Shown here: positions 27,540-37,053 of the stretch, in pieces
Position numbering within the stretch: position 1 is the stretch's first letter
How the letters are laid out: each line of letters opens with the position of its first letter
Source of the DNA: CAZKBP01 sp964551015
Lineage (GTDB): Bacteria; Bacteroidota; Bacteroidia; Cytophagales; Microscillaceae
Direction of reading: 5' to 3'
DNA length: 64,000 bases
NCBI GenBank assembly: GCA_964551015.1
Contig: CAZKBP010000003.1
Coordinates: 212,718 to 276,717, forward strand
Notes under the pieces: model-generated
Told to the model about the DNA's origin: nothing
The model's input: only the letters and a program-made list of their open reading frames with translations
The model's database searches: none
Made by a program: the position numbers and the translations under genes

Positions 27540-28985
27540 ATGGAAACCCTAGAAGAAATTATAGATAACGAAGAATACCGCGATAGTATCGCCACGGTAG
27601 ACGGGGAAGGAAAGCGTATCTGGATTTATCCCAAAAAACCCAGCGGATGGTTTCATAACCGTCGTTTGATCGTATCAGCACTGCTGCTAACGGTCTTTTT
27701 TGCCACCCCATTCATTTGGGTCAATGGGCATCCCTTTTTCCTCTTCAATATCTTCGAGCGTAAGTTTATTTTATTTGGGAATGTGTTCATGCCTCAGGAT
27801 TTTCACTTGTTGGCTCTTTCTATGATTACCTTTTTCGTATTCGTGATTCTCTTCACGGTGGTCTACGGGAGGGTCTGGTGTGGCTGGGCTTGCCCACAAA
27901 CGGTTTTCATGGAGTCGGTCTTTCGTAAAGTGGAATATTGGATTGAAGGCGATGCCAAGCAACAGCGCCAACTCAACGCCCAAGCTTGGAACGGCGAAAA
28001 AATTAGAAAGAAAGTAACTAAACAAGCCATTTTCGTGGCGATTGCCGTTTTGATTGCGCATACGGCGATGGCTTATCTGATTGGAATCGATCAAGTAGCT
28101 CAGGTGGTCAGCAAGCCTCCAAGCGAGAATTTAACTGGCTTTATGGGGCTCGTAGCTTTTACCTTTATCTTTTATGGGGTTTTTGCTTACTTCCGAGAGC
28201 AGGCCTGTATCGCAGTTTGCCCTTATGGTCGATTACAGAGTGTGCTTTTGGGGAAAGACTCTATGGTAGTTGCCTACGATTTTGAGAGAGGAGAGCCGCG
28301 TGGTAAGCTCAAAAAGAAAGCTTCCTCTCCTAACAACGGGAAAGCCCTTACGCTGGATGATTTGGAGAAGCCCAAAGGCGATTGTATTGATTGTAAACTT
28401 TGTGTGCAAGTATGCCCCACGGGGATCGATATTCGGAATGGAACCCAGATGGAATGTGTCAATTGTACGGCCTGTATTGATGCTTGCGATCAAGTGATGG
28501 AAAAAATCAAGAAGCCCAAAGGACTCATTCGCTATGCTTCTTTTAATAATATTGTTAATCAAACCAAGTTCAAATTCACGCCCCGCATCATGGCTTATAC
28601 TGCCGTATTGATTGCTTTATTGAGCTTGGATGCTTACCTAATAGCCAGCCGTAGCCTGATTGAGGCCACCATTCTGCGCGTACCCGGCGCCATGTTTAAT
28701 GAACTACCTAATGGAGATATTCGCAATATTTACAATGTACAAATTGCCAATAAATCCTTTGAAAATTTACCCATTAGCTTCAAGCTGAAAGAGGTCAAGG
28801 GAAATATCCAAGTGGCCGGAGAAGATTTTACGGCACTTAAAAATACCACCTCCGAAAGTGCTTTCTTAGTAGATATACCGCCTTCGGAGCTAGACGGACT
28901 CAAAACACGCATTGTGATCGAGGTCTGGTCGGGAGATGAATTGATGGAAACCGTTCGCACCAATTTCCTCGGGCCAGCCCAGTAA
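27540..28985 (+). CDS. ccoG: cbb3 oxidase assembly ferredoxin CcoG (RdxA/FixG)
   Basis: 481 residues from the Met at 27540 (a TTG-initiated frame begins at 27519 but adds only MFQKVLF). A membrane polyferredoxin that takes part in copper delivery to the oxidase. Seen: N-terminal membrane helices, VWCGWACPQTVFMESVFRKVEYWIEG, AYFREQACIAVCPYGR, two cluster motifs (CIDCKLCVQVCPTGIDIRNG and CVNCTACIDACD), a late helix, and a C-terminal Ig-like domain. All cysteines are present. Confidence 0.96.
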   Translation: METLEEIIDNEEYRDSIATVDGEGKRIWIYPKKPSGWFHNRRLIVSALLLTVFFATPFIWVNGHPFFLFNIFERKFILFGNVFMPQDFHLLALSMITFFVFVILFTVVYGRVWCGWACPQTVFMESVFRKVEYWIEGDAKQQRQLNAQAWNGEKIRKKVTKQAIFVAIAVLIAHTAMAYLIGIDQVAQVVSKPPSENLTGFMGLVAFTFIFYGVFAYFREQACIAVCPYGRLQSVLLGKDSMVVAYDFERGEPRGKLKKKASSPNNGKALTLDDLEKPKGDCIDCKLCVQVCPTGIDIRNGTQMECVNCTACIDACDQVMEKIKKPKGLIRYASFNNIVNQTKFKFTPRIMAYTAVLIALLSLDAYLIASRSLIEATILRVPGAMFNELPNGDIRNIYNVQIANKSFENLPISFKLKEVKGNIQVAGEDFTALKNTTSESAFLVDIPPSELDGLKTRIVIEVWSGDELMETVRTNFLGPAQ

Positions 28986-29022
28986 TAAATTGAAATAATT
29001 CACCAAGAAAAACCTTAAAATT

Positions 29023-29526
29023 ATGAATTGGGGATATAGAATTGCATTAACCTACATTGGATTTATGGCTTTGATCCTGACGATGGTGGTGATGAGCCAT
29101 CAGTACGAAGTCAACCTCATTGCCAAAGATTATTACAAACAAGAAATTGCTTACCAACAAGAAATTGAGAAAATGGTCAATGTAAGCCATCTCGATCACC
29201 AGTTAGATTTAGACTACAACGCGCAAAATCAAACTCTAGATTTACAAATTCCGACCGATCAGAGTGAAGGAGAAGTGGTTTTCTTTCGTCCCGCCACACG
29301 GCATCAAGACCTGAAAATGCCCCTCGCCCTGGACGAAAAAGGCTTCCAAGCCCTACCTGTAGGAAATCTGGCTCGAGGACTGTGGCGCCTGAAAATCAAC
29401 TGGAAATCAGGAGATAAAGCTTATTATGTAGAAAAACAACTACAAGTAAGCAAAGATGGCTCTGTGAAAATTCTCCGCTCGGGCAAGGGTCGCTCCGTTC
29501 CCGTAGAAAGAATGCCTAAGATCTAA
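29023..29526 (+). CDS. fixH: FixH-family protein
   Basis: 167 residues. One N-terminal membrane helix (IALTYIGFMALILTMVVMS) followed by YEVNLIAKDYYKQEIAYQQEIEK, the hallmark of the family, and then a beta-rich periplasmic domain. FixH/CcoH helps assemble or stabilise cbb3 oxidase. It sits between ccoG and a SafE-like gene, the usual order in Bacteroidota. Confidence 0.9.
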   Translation: MNWGYRIALTYIGFMALILTMVVMSHQYEVNLIAKDYYKQEIAYQQEIEKMVNVSHLDHQLDLDYNAQNQTLDLQIPTDQSEGEVVFFRPATRHQDLKMPLALDEKGFQALPVGNLARGLWRLKINWKSGDKAYYVEKQLQVSKDGSVKILRSGKGRSVPVERMPKI

Positions 29527-29565
29527 AGTTGTCAGTTGGCGGCTGTTCGCTATTTGTTTGAGTCT
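29527..29565 (+). repeat. 7-nt periodic segment between fixH and the SafE-like gene
   Basis: GTTGTCA, GTTGGCG, GCTGTTC, GCTATTT, GTTTGAG step at 7 bases directly after the fixH stop codon. The AAC-type words are on the minus strand, opposite to most blocks. Confidence 0.4.
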
Positions 29566-29600
29566 TTTCAGGATTTTATGTCTCAGTACTCATTAGAATT

Positions 29601-30323
29601 ATGCTTTTTTATTCTGCATTATTGGTTGGATTACTAGGAAGTTTTCACTGTGTAGGCATGTGTGGCCCCATTGCTTTTGCGCTGCCTCTCAAAAAGCGAA
29701 ACCTCTGGCACATCCTGTTGAGCCGTATCTTCTATAACTTAGGACGGATTTTTACCTATGCACTATTGGGTGGAATCGTGGGTTTAGCAGGAAGGGGGCT
29801 GCTCTTAAGTAGTTCACAACAATGGCTTTCTATCCTGATTGGGCTGGGAATTTTGGTTTTTTGGTTACTTCCGAGCAGCATATCGCACCGTTTTGGTTTT
29901 TTGCAGCCCTTTCAAAAGTTAAATTTTTGGGTGAAGCAAAAATTTAGTGCTTTGTTTCGCCAAAAAAGTATTTCCTCTTATTTACTCGTGGGTTTGTTGA
30001 ATGGCTTTCTACCTTGTGGTTTGGTCTATTTGGCACTCGCTGGAGCCATTGCCACGGGCGAAGTAGTAGATGGAATGCTGTATATGGCTTTGTTTGGTCT
30101 GGGTACTTTCCCCACGATGCTGGTCGTATCTTTACTCGGTAATTTCGTAAAACCACGCTTCAAAAGCTTGATATACAAAAGGTTGTTGCCCGGTTTTACC
30201 ATTTTGCTGGCCTTTTTGTTTATTTTAAGAGGATTAAATTTAGGAATTCCCTATATTAGTCCTGAGATTCATGTGCATCAAAGCCACGTAGAGGTGGAAT
30301 GTTGCCACCCCTCATCCAAATAG
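29601..30323 (+). CDS. Sulfite exporter TauE/SafE family protein (cbb3-linked)
   Basis: 240 residues with about six membrane helices. The conserved GLLGSFHCVGMCGPIAFALPL near the N-terminus and NGFLPCGLVYLALAGA in the middle each hold a Cys, as in the UreH-like/SafE subgroup found with cbb3 oxidase genes, where copper handling is suspected. The C-terminus is His-rich (HVHQSHVEVECCHP), which could bind metal. It is the last gene of the operon, followed about 70 bases later by a terminator. No ccoS or copper ATPase ccoI is present in this cluster. Confidence 0.88.
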   Translation: MLFYSALLVGLLGSFHCVGMCGPIAFALPLKKRNLWHILLSRIFYNLGRIFTYALLGGIVGLAGRGLLLSSSQQWLSILIGLGILVFWLLPSSISHRFGFLQPFQKLNFWVKQKFSALFRQKSISSYLLVGLLNGFLPCGLVYLALAGAIATGEVVDGMLYMALFGLGTFPTMLVVSLLGNFVKPRFKSLIYKRLLPGFTILLAFLFILRGLNLGIPYISPEIHVHQSHVEVECCHPSSK

Positions 30324-30394
30324 ACAATACTGAGTATTAAAGATAGGATCAGCTTGCATCGAGTACTTGACCATAGAAAAAGTCAGGCTGGTCT

Positions 30395-30424
30395 GGCCTC
30401 CACATCCCGTGGGGGTCTTTTTAT
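30395..30424 (+). terminator. Terminator of the cbb3 operon
   Basis: GGCCTCCAC (30395-30403) pairs with GTGGGGGTC (30409-30417), two pairs being G-T, over a five-base loop, followed by TTTTTAT. Confidence 0.8.
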
Positions 30425-30545
30425 TTGCTTACCGATCAGGTAGTTGAGCTATCATTTTCCTGAGAAAATACAAAGGCTGATTCCATGCGTGAAGAGTTAA
30501 CAAATCTTGAGGGTATGGGCATCACTCCTTCATGAGCGAGTTTCA

Positions 30546-31463
30546 TCAGCTTTGTCGGTAAGCGGCTGGACTCATTCCCATGAGCTTTTTGAAAAAAGAT
30601 GAAAAATGATTGGGGTAATTAAAGCGAAGGCCATAAGCAATCTCTTTAATGGACTGATTGGTATTTTTGAGCTTAGCTTTGGCTAGACTAAGCAAATGAT
30701 TTTGAATATGCTTGGAAGCCGAAATATCGGTAATACGCTTGATCACTGCATTCAAATGATTAGGATGCATATGCATTTGCTCCGCGTAAAATTGGACTTG
30801 ATGCAGATTCGCCTCGAGAGGGCTTTGATTGGGGTAAAAGGCTGTTTCCAACAAAGTTTTAAAGCGAGAAACTATATCTAAATCATTGTCCCGCTCCACC
30901 TGGCTATGGTTTTGGGCGGCAGGGTGGCGGTAGTAGAGGCGAGCTACTTTTCTGAGTAAAATACTGGTATGATAAAAAATAATCTCCTCACGGTGCGCTA
31001 AGCTTTGATGGTACTCTGTGTAAATATCTTGGAAAGTATTAAAAAAATGCTTTGCTTCCTGTTCAGTAACCTCAAGGGGTAAAGTATTGTCATTAAGCAA
31101 GAAAGGAAACTGCTCTGTAATACGCTTTGGAGGATGGAAACGGCGGTAAAAATCTTCACTAAACATAATGTAAAAACCTTTCCAATCGGGGGCGATGTCC
31201 CAGTGTAGAATTTGGTAAGGAGAGTTGAAGAAGACCGTAGCTTTGAGGTCTTTGGTGTTATAGTTACCCGTGCTAGCGTAGCCGCTACCCTCTAGCTTGA
31301 GCGCAACCGCATAAAATTCGTGCTTAAAGGGAGGCATTCGTTGCCGGACGGTCTTCATGTTTTCCTCAAAGCAGCGCGTATCAAAATCGTCTTGCTTAGG
31401 AGCAGGAATCCCAATGCCTTGGCAGTAAGCAGGCAGGGTGGAAAAATGTTGTAGGTCTGACAT
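30546..31463 (-). CDS. AraC-family transcriptional regulator
   Basis: 305 residues. The C-terminal 100 residues carry two helix-turn-helix motifs: HQVQFYAEQMHMHPNHLNAVIKR and IKEIAYGLRFNYPNHFSSFFKKLMGMSPAAYRQS, the last being the family signature. The N-terminal about 190 residues form a cupin-like sensing domain (FEENMKTVRQRMPPFKHEFYAV, LHWDIAPDWKGFYIMFSEDF). The target is unknown; it lies 152 bases downstream of the thioesterase gene on the same strand. Confidence 0.92.
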   Translation of the reverse strand: MSDLQHFSTLPAYCQGIGIPAPKQDDFDTRCFEENMKTVRQRMPPFKHEFYAVALKLEGSGYASTGNYNTKDLKATVFFNSPYQILHWDIAPDWKGFYIMFSEDFYRRFHPPKRITEQFPFLLNDNTLPLEVTEQEAKHFFNTFQDIYTEYHQSLAHREEIIFYHTSILLRKVARLYYRHPAAQNHSQVERDNDLDIVSRFKTLLETAFYPNQSPLEANLHQVQFYAEQMHMHPNHLNAVIKRITDISASKHIQNHLLSLAKAKLKNTNQSIKEIAYGLRFNYPNHFSSFFKKLMGMSPAAYRQS

Positions 31464-31615
31464 TTTCTTTTGGAAGCGATTTGAGTTTTATTTTGAAAAT
31501 GTATTACAGTCTGTTTTTTTGCAGATGAAACTCCTTTTGAGCCGCCTACCGAAGTATGGCGGGAAAAAGCGGCATCATAAAATCTAAGTCTGGAATTCGA
31601 GCAGTCTCTTAGACC

Positions 31616-32368
31616 TCAGGTTTTAATCTCTTTCCAACTTGTAGTCGCTTGGGCGAGTTCTTTTCCGTCGCTGATCCGTTCCAGGCGATGGAGCAGATGC
31701 TGGCGATCTTCGAGCTGGGCAACTTTGCCCGAGATTTGATCGCCCCACAAACTTTCGGCCCGATAGATCATATCCAAAGTGTGTAGTTGATGCTCCCTAA
31801 GATAAACTTCGGGCAAGCACTCGATGACCCATTGGACATAATAGGCATTATTCACGTGATGATTTACATCCAAATCGTGCCAACCCACTCGGAACTCTCT
31901 TGTCGAAAAAGGCTCTTCCATCTTGGGCAACTTTCCCTTGGCGCGTGGATAAAATTCTATTTCCGCTGGCAAAGGAACCTTCCTGATAAAGTCTGGCACG
32001 CTAATCATACTTCGCTTTTCCAAATCAATCACTAACCACACGCTCGTGGCGTGCGCGATTAAATGGCCTTGCGCATCTCTCACCTGAAAATCCCGATTTA
32101 CATAGTACTTCTCGAAGCCCGCTGGATAGGTTTTTACCTGAACCTCTTCTTGGTGGAGGGGGTAGCGATCTACGGTCAGTTTCAAACGCATCAGGACCCA
32201 AGTAAGTCCTTTGGCTTGCAAGTCAGCCACCGAAATATTCAAGTGAGCCGCATTAATGCCAGCGGCTTCTTGCAAATAATTGGCAAGGGTAAAAATGGTG
32301 ACTTGCTTAAAAGGATCAACCTCATAAGCTCTTACCTGATAAGTTCCTGTGTAGCTAGAGTTGTGCAT
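31616..32368 (-). CDS. Acyl-ACP thioesterase (double hotdog)
   Basis: 250 residues made of two hotdog domains. The first holds YEVDPFKQVTIFTLANYLQEAA with the long helix; the second holds VGWHDLDVNHHVNNAYYVQWVIE, where DxNxHVNN is the catalytic signature of FatA/FatB-type enzymes. It would release free fatty acids from acyl-ACP in the cytosol. The gene follows a GT2 gene by 33 bases on the same strand. Confidence 0.92.
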   Translation of the reverse strand: MHNSSYTGTYQVRAYEVDPFKQVTIFTLANYLQEAAGINAAHLNISVADLQAKGLTWVLMRLKLTVDRYPLHQEEVQVKTYPAGFEKYYVNRDFQVRDAQGHLIAHATSVWLVIDLEKRSMISVPDFIRKVPLPAEIEFYPRAKGKLPKMEEPFSTREFRVGWHDLDVNHHVNNAYYVQWVIECLPEVYLREHQLHTLDMIYRAESLWGDQISGKVAQLEDRQHLLHRLERISDGKELAQATTSWKEIKT

Positions 32369-32401
32369 CGCTTTGGTGATGTGAGTTGAAAAGCGAATAT
32401 G

Positions 32402-33271
32402 CTAATTTTTTTTGATTTTAAAGAGGCGTTCTAGCAAAGGAGCAGGATGATTGAAAAGAGATTTACCAAAAAATTGCAGGAATTTTCCATAGTTTCGGGC
32501 ATCCTTGAGATAGCAAGCACTCAGAATGAGCGAAAGCCGCGCCAGACAATAGCGGTAATGGGCTTTACTTTGGAAAACCTGCTCTTTTCTCAATTTCTCA
32601 AAAGCGTAGCGCATATCCTGCTCCATGCGCGGAATGTTTTGGTGCATTTGCGCACTGTGGAGGCGGTATTTCACCAAAGGCTCAGCAACTCGACCAAAAT
32701 CTCCTCGCCGAGCCATTTGTACCCACATTTCCCAATCGGCCGATGTGGATAAATTCGGATCAAACCCCTCGTGTTGCTCCATGATTGCGCGCCGGAGCAT
32801 GACGCTCGTGGGGCTATAGACGACCGTTTTAGACATTTCCAATAAGTCGTTGAGCACTTTTCCGGCTGTTCCTGAAGTGATGGCGAGTGGTTTGCCCGTA
32901 GCAGAATCAAAATCAATCACATCGGAATGCACGAGTACGCACCCGGGGTGATTTTCCAGAAAGTTGACTTTTTTTTCTAGATTCTCAGGCAAATAAAGAT
33001 CGTCTGCATCTAAAAAAGCGATGTATTTTCCCCGCGCCTGAGCAATACCTGTATTTCTGGCGCAAGATACGCCCGCATTCTCCTGATAAAAATAGCGAAT
33101 TCGCTCGTCTTGAAAAGATTGAATAATTTTAGCAGAATCATCCCGAGAACCATCATCCACGATGATCAACTCCCAACTGGAATAAGTTTGGGCCAGTACA
33201 GATTGAATCGTTTCCGAGATAAAGCTTTCGGCATTGTAGCAAGGCACGACAACAGAAACGAATGGAGTCAT
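32402..33271 (-). CDS. Glycosyltransferase family 2
   Basis: 289 residues, GT-A fold. VSVVVPCYNAESFISETIQS opens the nucleotide-sugar domain, ELIIVDDGSRDDSAKII gives the first Asp pair, and FLDADDLYLP (88-91 DADD) is the metal-binding DxD. RRGDFGRVAEPLVKYRLHS follows as expected. No membrane segment is seen. It probably builds a surface glycan, as GT2 enzymes often do; acceptor unknown. It lies 18 bases after the HIT gene. Confidence 0.92.
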   Translation of the reverse strand: MTPFVSVVVPCYNAESFISETIQSVLAQTYSSWELIIVDDGSRDDSAKIIQSFQDERIRYFYQENAGVSCARNTGIAQARGKYIAFLDADDLYLPENLEKKVNFLENHPGCVLVHSDVIDFDSATGKPLAITSGTAGKVLNDLLEMSKTVVYSPTSVMLRRAIMEQHEGFDPNLSTSADWEMWVQMARRGDFGRVAEPLVKYRLHSAQMHQNIPRMEQDMRYAFEKLRKEQVFQSKAHYRYCLARLSLILSACYLKDARNYGKFLQFFGKSLFNHPAPLLERLFKIKKN

Positions 33272-33289
33272 TTTATAAAACGGGATAAA

Positions 33290-33754
33290 CTATGCATAAA
33301 ATTGTCTTAGATACTTCACGATTTGCTGCATCTCCTCGTCAGAAAGCTTAGGACGGAGTTCGCTATCCAAGAGATTCTGCTCTTGGGCTGCTACTCGTGG
33401 ATACCAATCGCCAGGCTCAGGCAAATCTCCCACTTGGCGTGGAACTAAATGCAAATGTACGTGAAACACGGTTTGTCCTGCCGAGGTACCGTCTTGAATC
33501 GTCCAGTTGAAGCCATTCGCATTGAAAATCTTCCTGAGTCCCAGCACTACCTTCCGGCTAAAAATCATCATCTCACCCAGCAATTCTTCGGGCATATCCA
33601 GCAGGCTCTGATAGTGAAACTCGGGAATTATCAATGAATGCCCAGGGAGAATGGGGGCGAGATTGTAAATGGCACGAAAATGTGAAGACGCCGCAAAGCT
33701 TGCCGCTAAGATTTTATCTTCACAAAAAGGACAATTAGAAACCGAACTTCCCAT
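33290..33754 (-). CDS. HIT family hydrolase
   Basis: About 154 residues from the Met at 33754; the frame extends to 33808 but the extra residues (MIRIFVGTEYRQKRIFFC) are not conserved in type. The N-terminal CPFCEDKILA gives a Zn-ribbon-like CxxC, and the catalytic histidine triad is VFHVHLHLVPR. The enzyme would hydrolyse dinucleoside polyphosphates or AMP derivatives. Confidence 0.92.
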   Translation of the reverse strand: MGSSVSNCPFCEDKILAASFAASSHFRAIYNLAPILPGHSLIIPEFHYQSLLDMPEELLGEMMIFSRKVVLGLRKIFNANGFNWTIQDGTSAGQTVFHVHLHLVPRQVGDLPEPGDWYPRVAAQEQNLLDSELRPKLSDEEMQQIVKYLRQFYA

Positions 33755-33867
33755 ACAAAAAAAGATTCTTTTCTGGCGATACTCAGTACCTACAAAGATA
33801 CGTATCACTTGAAAAGAATCAGAAAAATATCAATCTAAAAGCAAGTGGATTGCCAGTATAACCCGAT

Positions 33868-34215
33868 TTAGCGAGCGCTAAAAAACAAGACGATATAACC
33901 AAGAATCATCATCCAGAAGTTCTCATCCAACTCTATTCCCCGAATATCAATAAAATCTAGACTGATATTGGTCACAAGAAATCCCGTGTACAGAACCAAT
34001 CCGAGGAGGAAGAGAATAGCTCCGATCCACCGACTTGTGGAGTAACCCACTACGAAAGCCAGAGCGGCTCCGATCGCCATGAGCCAGAGCCCGATTGGTC
34101 CGGTCAGGCCAGAGATGAAAATCCAACCCATATGTAAGAAAAATCCGATGAGAAAAACGGTTAAACTAGCCCATTTCAAGGCTCCTGTATTTCTTGCACT
34201 CACTGTAGTTGCCAT
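33868..34215 (-). CDS. Four-helix membrane protein of unknown function
   Basis: 115 residues with four hydrophobic helices (about 13-36, 39-62, 66-87, 97-113). No charged residues within the helices and no motif I recognise. A longer out-of-frame ORF overlaps the start and is taken as noise. Confidence 0.65.
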   Translation of the reverse strand: MATTVSARNTGALKWASLTVFLIGFFLHMGWIFISGLTGPIGLWLMAIGAALAFVVGYSTSRWIGAILFLLGLVLYTGFLVTNISLDFIDIRGIELDENFWMMILGYIVLFFSAR

Positions 34216-34540
34216 TTTGAAATAATTTTAGTTGTATGATTTGAGAGATGTTTTTGGTAGTTCTATTTTTATTCCAAAAGCAAGAATTTTCATATAAGTG
34301 ATTTATTATCAATTTCTTATATTTGAGGAGCCGAACAAGCGTTCCTTTGACTGGATGGGGAGTGAGTACATATTTCCACAAAAAAATGCCTCTTTTTTCC
34401 ACATCTTCCTCATTTTCTTGGAATGCTTTCAAAAACGTATCTACAACCTTTGCGTGGGCACTGCGCGTCTGAGGTGCGTAAAGATGATCTGAAGAACATA
34501 GATCAGTAGGTTAAACTCAGATCAGGCATTACTGCCAAAA
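34216..34540. other. Intergenic region with an 8-bp inverted repeat
   Basis: No gene is supported. TGATCTGA (34485-34492) is inverted as TCAGATCA (34517-34524), and GGCA/TGCC (34525-34536) forms a small hairpin right after the HxlR stop. These may act as a weak transcription end for HxlR; no T-run is present. Confidence 0.35.
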
Positions 34541-34867
34541 TCAAGGCAGGCGATGCCCAAAATCAATCAGAGCTTGAATAGCCGGGCGTAGTTCTTTGCC
34601 CAAAGGACTAATGGAGTAATAGACCACCTGGGGGGCTTTTTTGATGACGATTTTTTTCTCGATCAATTGGTCTTCCTTCATTTCTTTGAGCACTTGCGAA
34701 AGCATTTTTTCAGAAACACTACAAAGTGCTTCCTTTAATTCACTGTAGCGCTGGGAGCCTTCATCGATCAATTTCCATAGAATGAGTACTTTCCAACGGC
34801 TGCCCATCACTTTGAGGGTCTTGGTAGCGGCCATGTAGGCGCAAGGATTGGGGGTTCGAGGGTACAT
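34541..34867 (-). CDS. HxlR-family transcriptional regulator
   Basis: 108 residues, winged helix. The conserved N-terminal Cys and core are seen: NPCAYMAATKTLKVMGSRWKVLILW, then RYSELKEALCSVSEKMLSQVLKEM (recognition helix) and the wing VYYSISPLGKELRP. Such proteins often sense reactive electrophiles through the Cys and control an adjacent divergent gene. The neighbour here is an NAD-dependent epimerase-like gene that starts 79 bases away on the other strand. Confidence 0.93.
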   Translation of the reverse strand: MYPRTPNPCAYMAATKTLKVMGSRWKVLILWKLIDEGSQRYSELKEALCSVSEKMLSQVLKEMKEDQLIEKKIVIKKAPQVVYYSISPLGKELRPAIQALIDFGHRLP

Positions 34868-34945
34868 GTGAAACCTACTTTTTGGTGCGTTATTGATTTT
34901 TCTGTCTTGTCAGGCTTCTTTTGTAACAAAACAAAGAACAAAATT

Positions 34946-35875
34946 ATGCAGGAAAGTACTAAAAATGTTTTTCTTTTGGGTGCCACAGGCTATATCGGTA
35001 AGCATATTACCCAACAATTAATCGCAAGTGGCTATGAAGTCTACGCGCTAATTCGTAATCCTGAAAAGGCAAACCAACTTCCTCCTCAGGTGCACACGGT
35101 GCTAGGTGATCTGCGAGAACCTCAAGTGTGGCTCGATCAATTAGCCAATAAAACTGCCGTGATTCACGCCGCTTTTCCCAGTCACGGAGGGACTTGGGCA
35201 GAATCTGTGGCTCATGAAGGCGTTTTTTTAGAGCAGCTTGTAGAAAAATTAACCAATCAGGAAACTACCCTGATTCTGAGTAATGGCACCGCTTTCTTAG
35301 GAGATAGTGGCACGCAGAACCGTTTGGATGAAAGTGCTCCTATTCTGGAAGCTCATCCGGGGAGCATCCGTGGAAAAATGATAGAAAAAATCCGACAAGC
35401 GGCCAACCAAAGTCTAAAAATCATGGAGCTTCGCCTGGCTTCTTTTGTGTATGGAGAAGATGGAAGTGTGTTTTTGCCAATTTTATTAGAATCTGCGCGT
35501 AAAACCAAAAAATCAATTTTCGTAGAAGAGGGCAATTTCTTTACCTCTACACTCCACGTAGAAGCGGCTGCCCGTGCCTACGTGGATGCGCTAGAACAAG
35601 GCAAATCTGGAGAAATCTATCACATCGCTGGCGACGAAGAACCTTCCATCAGAGACATAGCGCAGGCCGTGGCCGTGGCGGTAGGCAAAGACTGCCAAAC
35701 CATTTCCGTGAGTGCCGAAGAGGCGTTGCATTATCTAGACCCTTTTACGGCTATGTTTCTATCACAAAATAATCGCTTGGACAGCCAAAAAGCACGAAAA
35801 GAACTAGCCTGGTCAGGACATACTCCTGTGCCCATGCTTTGGGATATTGCTTACGGTTCTTATCGGGTTTGCTAA
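34946..35875 (+). CDS. NAD(P)-dependent epimerase/dehydratase-like protein (extended SDR)
   Basis: 309 residues from the Met at 34946, which comes just before VFLLGATGYIGKHITQQLI (Rossmann GxxGxxG). The frame is open to 34868, but those residues are not SDR-like. NAD(P)-binding and the DLREPQVWLDQL motif fit the NmrA/epimerase class. The usual YxxxK is not obvious (the HPGSIRGKMIEK region replaces it), so it may not be a classical epimerase. Divergent from HxlR, which probably regulates it. Confidence 0.88.
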   Translation: MQESTKNVFLLGATGYIGKHITQQLIASGYEVYALIRNPEKANQLPPQVHTVLGDLREPQVWLDQLANKTAVIHAAFPSHGGTWAESVAHEGVFLEQLVEKLTNQETTLILSNGTAFLGDSGTQNRLDESAPILEAHPGSIRGKMIEKIRQAANQSLKIMELRLASFVYGEDGSVFLPILLESARKTKKSIFVEEGNFFTSTLHVEAAARAYVDALEQGKSGEIYHIAGDEEPSIRDIAQAVAVAVGKDCQTISVSAEEALHYLDPFTAMFLSQNNRLDSQKARKELAWSGHTPVPMLWDIAYGSYRVC

Positions 35876-36024
35876 GCAAAAATATTTCGGCTGGCACTTT
35901 TGAATCTTTCGGCGTTTTTGCTGTTTTTAGAATAGAAGTTGTTCAGAGGCGTTGATTGAGTGGTGAAATATGAATTTTGCAACCCAAAGAGCAACTTTGG
36001 ACAACTTCATAAACAACAAAGCTT

Positions 36025-37053
36025 ATGCAAAAACGCGGTTGGTTACTTCTTCTAGGTCTTTTCATGCTCGATCTAAGTCTTGCTCAGGAAGAAAGTACAC
36101 TAGATCAGATTATTGCTCAGGTCAATGATGAAATCATCCTCGAGTCCGAATTGGGAAAACTTTACAGCCAATTACAAGCGGATGGTCAAATTGCTTCCGA
36201 TGATGACCCACAAACCATACGCTGTGAATTATTAGAATTTTTACTGACCAATAAAGTACTGCTGGCCAAGGCGCGTATGGATTCCATCAAAATTCCTGAA
36301 GAGGTCATAGAGGCAGAACTCAGGGAAAGACTGAGATTAGCTCCGTCTAATATTCCCGAGGTCAGGCTGCAAGAAATCCTCCGTGAGTTGCGCCCGGTCG
36401 TAGAAGAACAATTGTTGGTGGCTAAAATAGAACGGATACTTACACAATCGGTAGAAGTCACCCCCCAAGAGGTGCGCTATTATTTTTCAGATACGCCGCC
36501 TGATGAAATGCCCGAAGTAGGGGTGAGGGTAGAGGTAGCCCAACTCGTGGTTTTGCCGAGCGAAAACCAAGCTTTCAGGCGGCAATATGGTTTAGATGCC
36601 GATCCCAGTTTGGCGCAGGCATTTCTGGATAGCTTGCGTCAAGAGATGATAGCCGGAGAAATTAGTTTCGAGGAAGCGGCTCGTGCATTTTCAGATGATC
36701 GGCGCACGGCTGAAAATAATGGTTTTTTTTACTACAACTTAGGGGATAATCTTTTGCCCGTAGACGCATTAGATTCCTATGTTTTTTTTACGGTTGATAC
36801 CATGGAGGTAGAAGAGATTTCTCCTTCCCTTCCTTATCGAGATGATGAGGGAGAAGCTGGTTTTCGTCTCCTCTATCTCAAATCTAAATTGCCTGCCCAC
36901 CGTGCAAGCCTAGAAAATGACTTTGCTTACCTCCGTCAAATCGTGCTCCAAGCCAAGCGAGAAGAATTTATCCAAGACTGGATGCGAGAGAATGCCTCTC
37001 AATTAGCGATCAGCTATGATGAAAACTTTGAGGATTGCACCTTTTGGGAATAG
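36025..37053 (+). CDS. SurA-like periplasmic chaperone/peptidyl-prolyl isomerase
   Basis: 342 residues. A signal peptide (about 1-20, DLSLAQ) is followed by the SurA N-domain (LDQIIAQVNDEIILESELGKL), helices, then one parvulin-like domain (about 170-290; RVEVAQLVVLPSENQAF, SFEEAARAFSDDRRTAENNGFF). The parvulin core is interrupted compared with SurA and lacks a second copy, so PPIase activity may be lost while the chaperone role remains. It probably helps outer-membrane proteins fold. The upstream leader is A+T rich. Confidence 0.85.
   Translation: MQKRGWLLLLGLFMLDLSLAQEESTLDQIIAQVNDEIILESELGKLYSQLQADGQIASDDDPQTIRCELLEFLLTNKVLLAKARMDSIKIPEEVIEAELRERLRLAPSNIPEVRLQEILRELRPVVEEQLLVAKIERILTQSVEVTPQEVRYYFSDTPPDEMPEVGVRVEVAQLVVLPSENQAFRRQYGLDADPSLAQAFLDSLRQEMIAGEISFEEAARAFSDDRRTAENNGFFYYNLGDNLLPVDALDSYVFFTVDTMEVEEISPSLPYRDDEGEAGFRLLYLKSKLPAHRASLENDFAYLRQIVLQAKREEFIQDWMRENASQLAISYDENFEDCTFWE

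Noticed and set aside
34166..34432. 88-residue minus-strand ORF overlapping the four-helix membrane protein
   Set aside because: It overlaps the start of a better supported gene in another frame and is A+T-driven with no domain.
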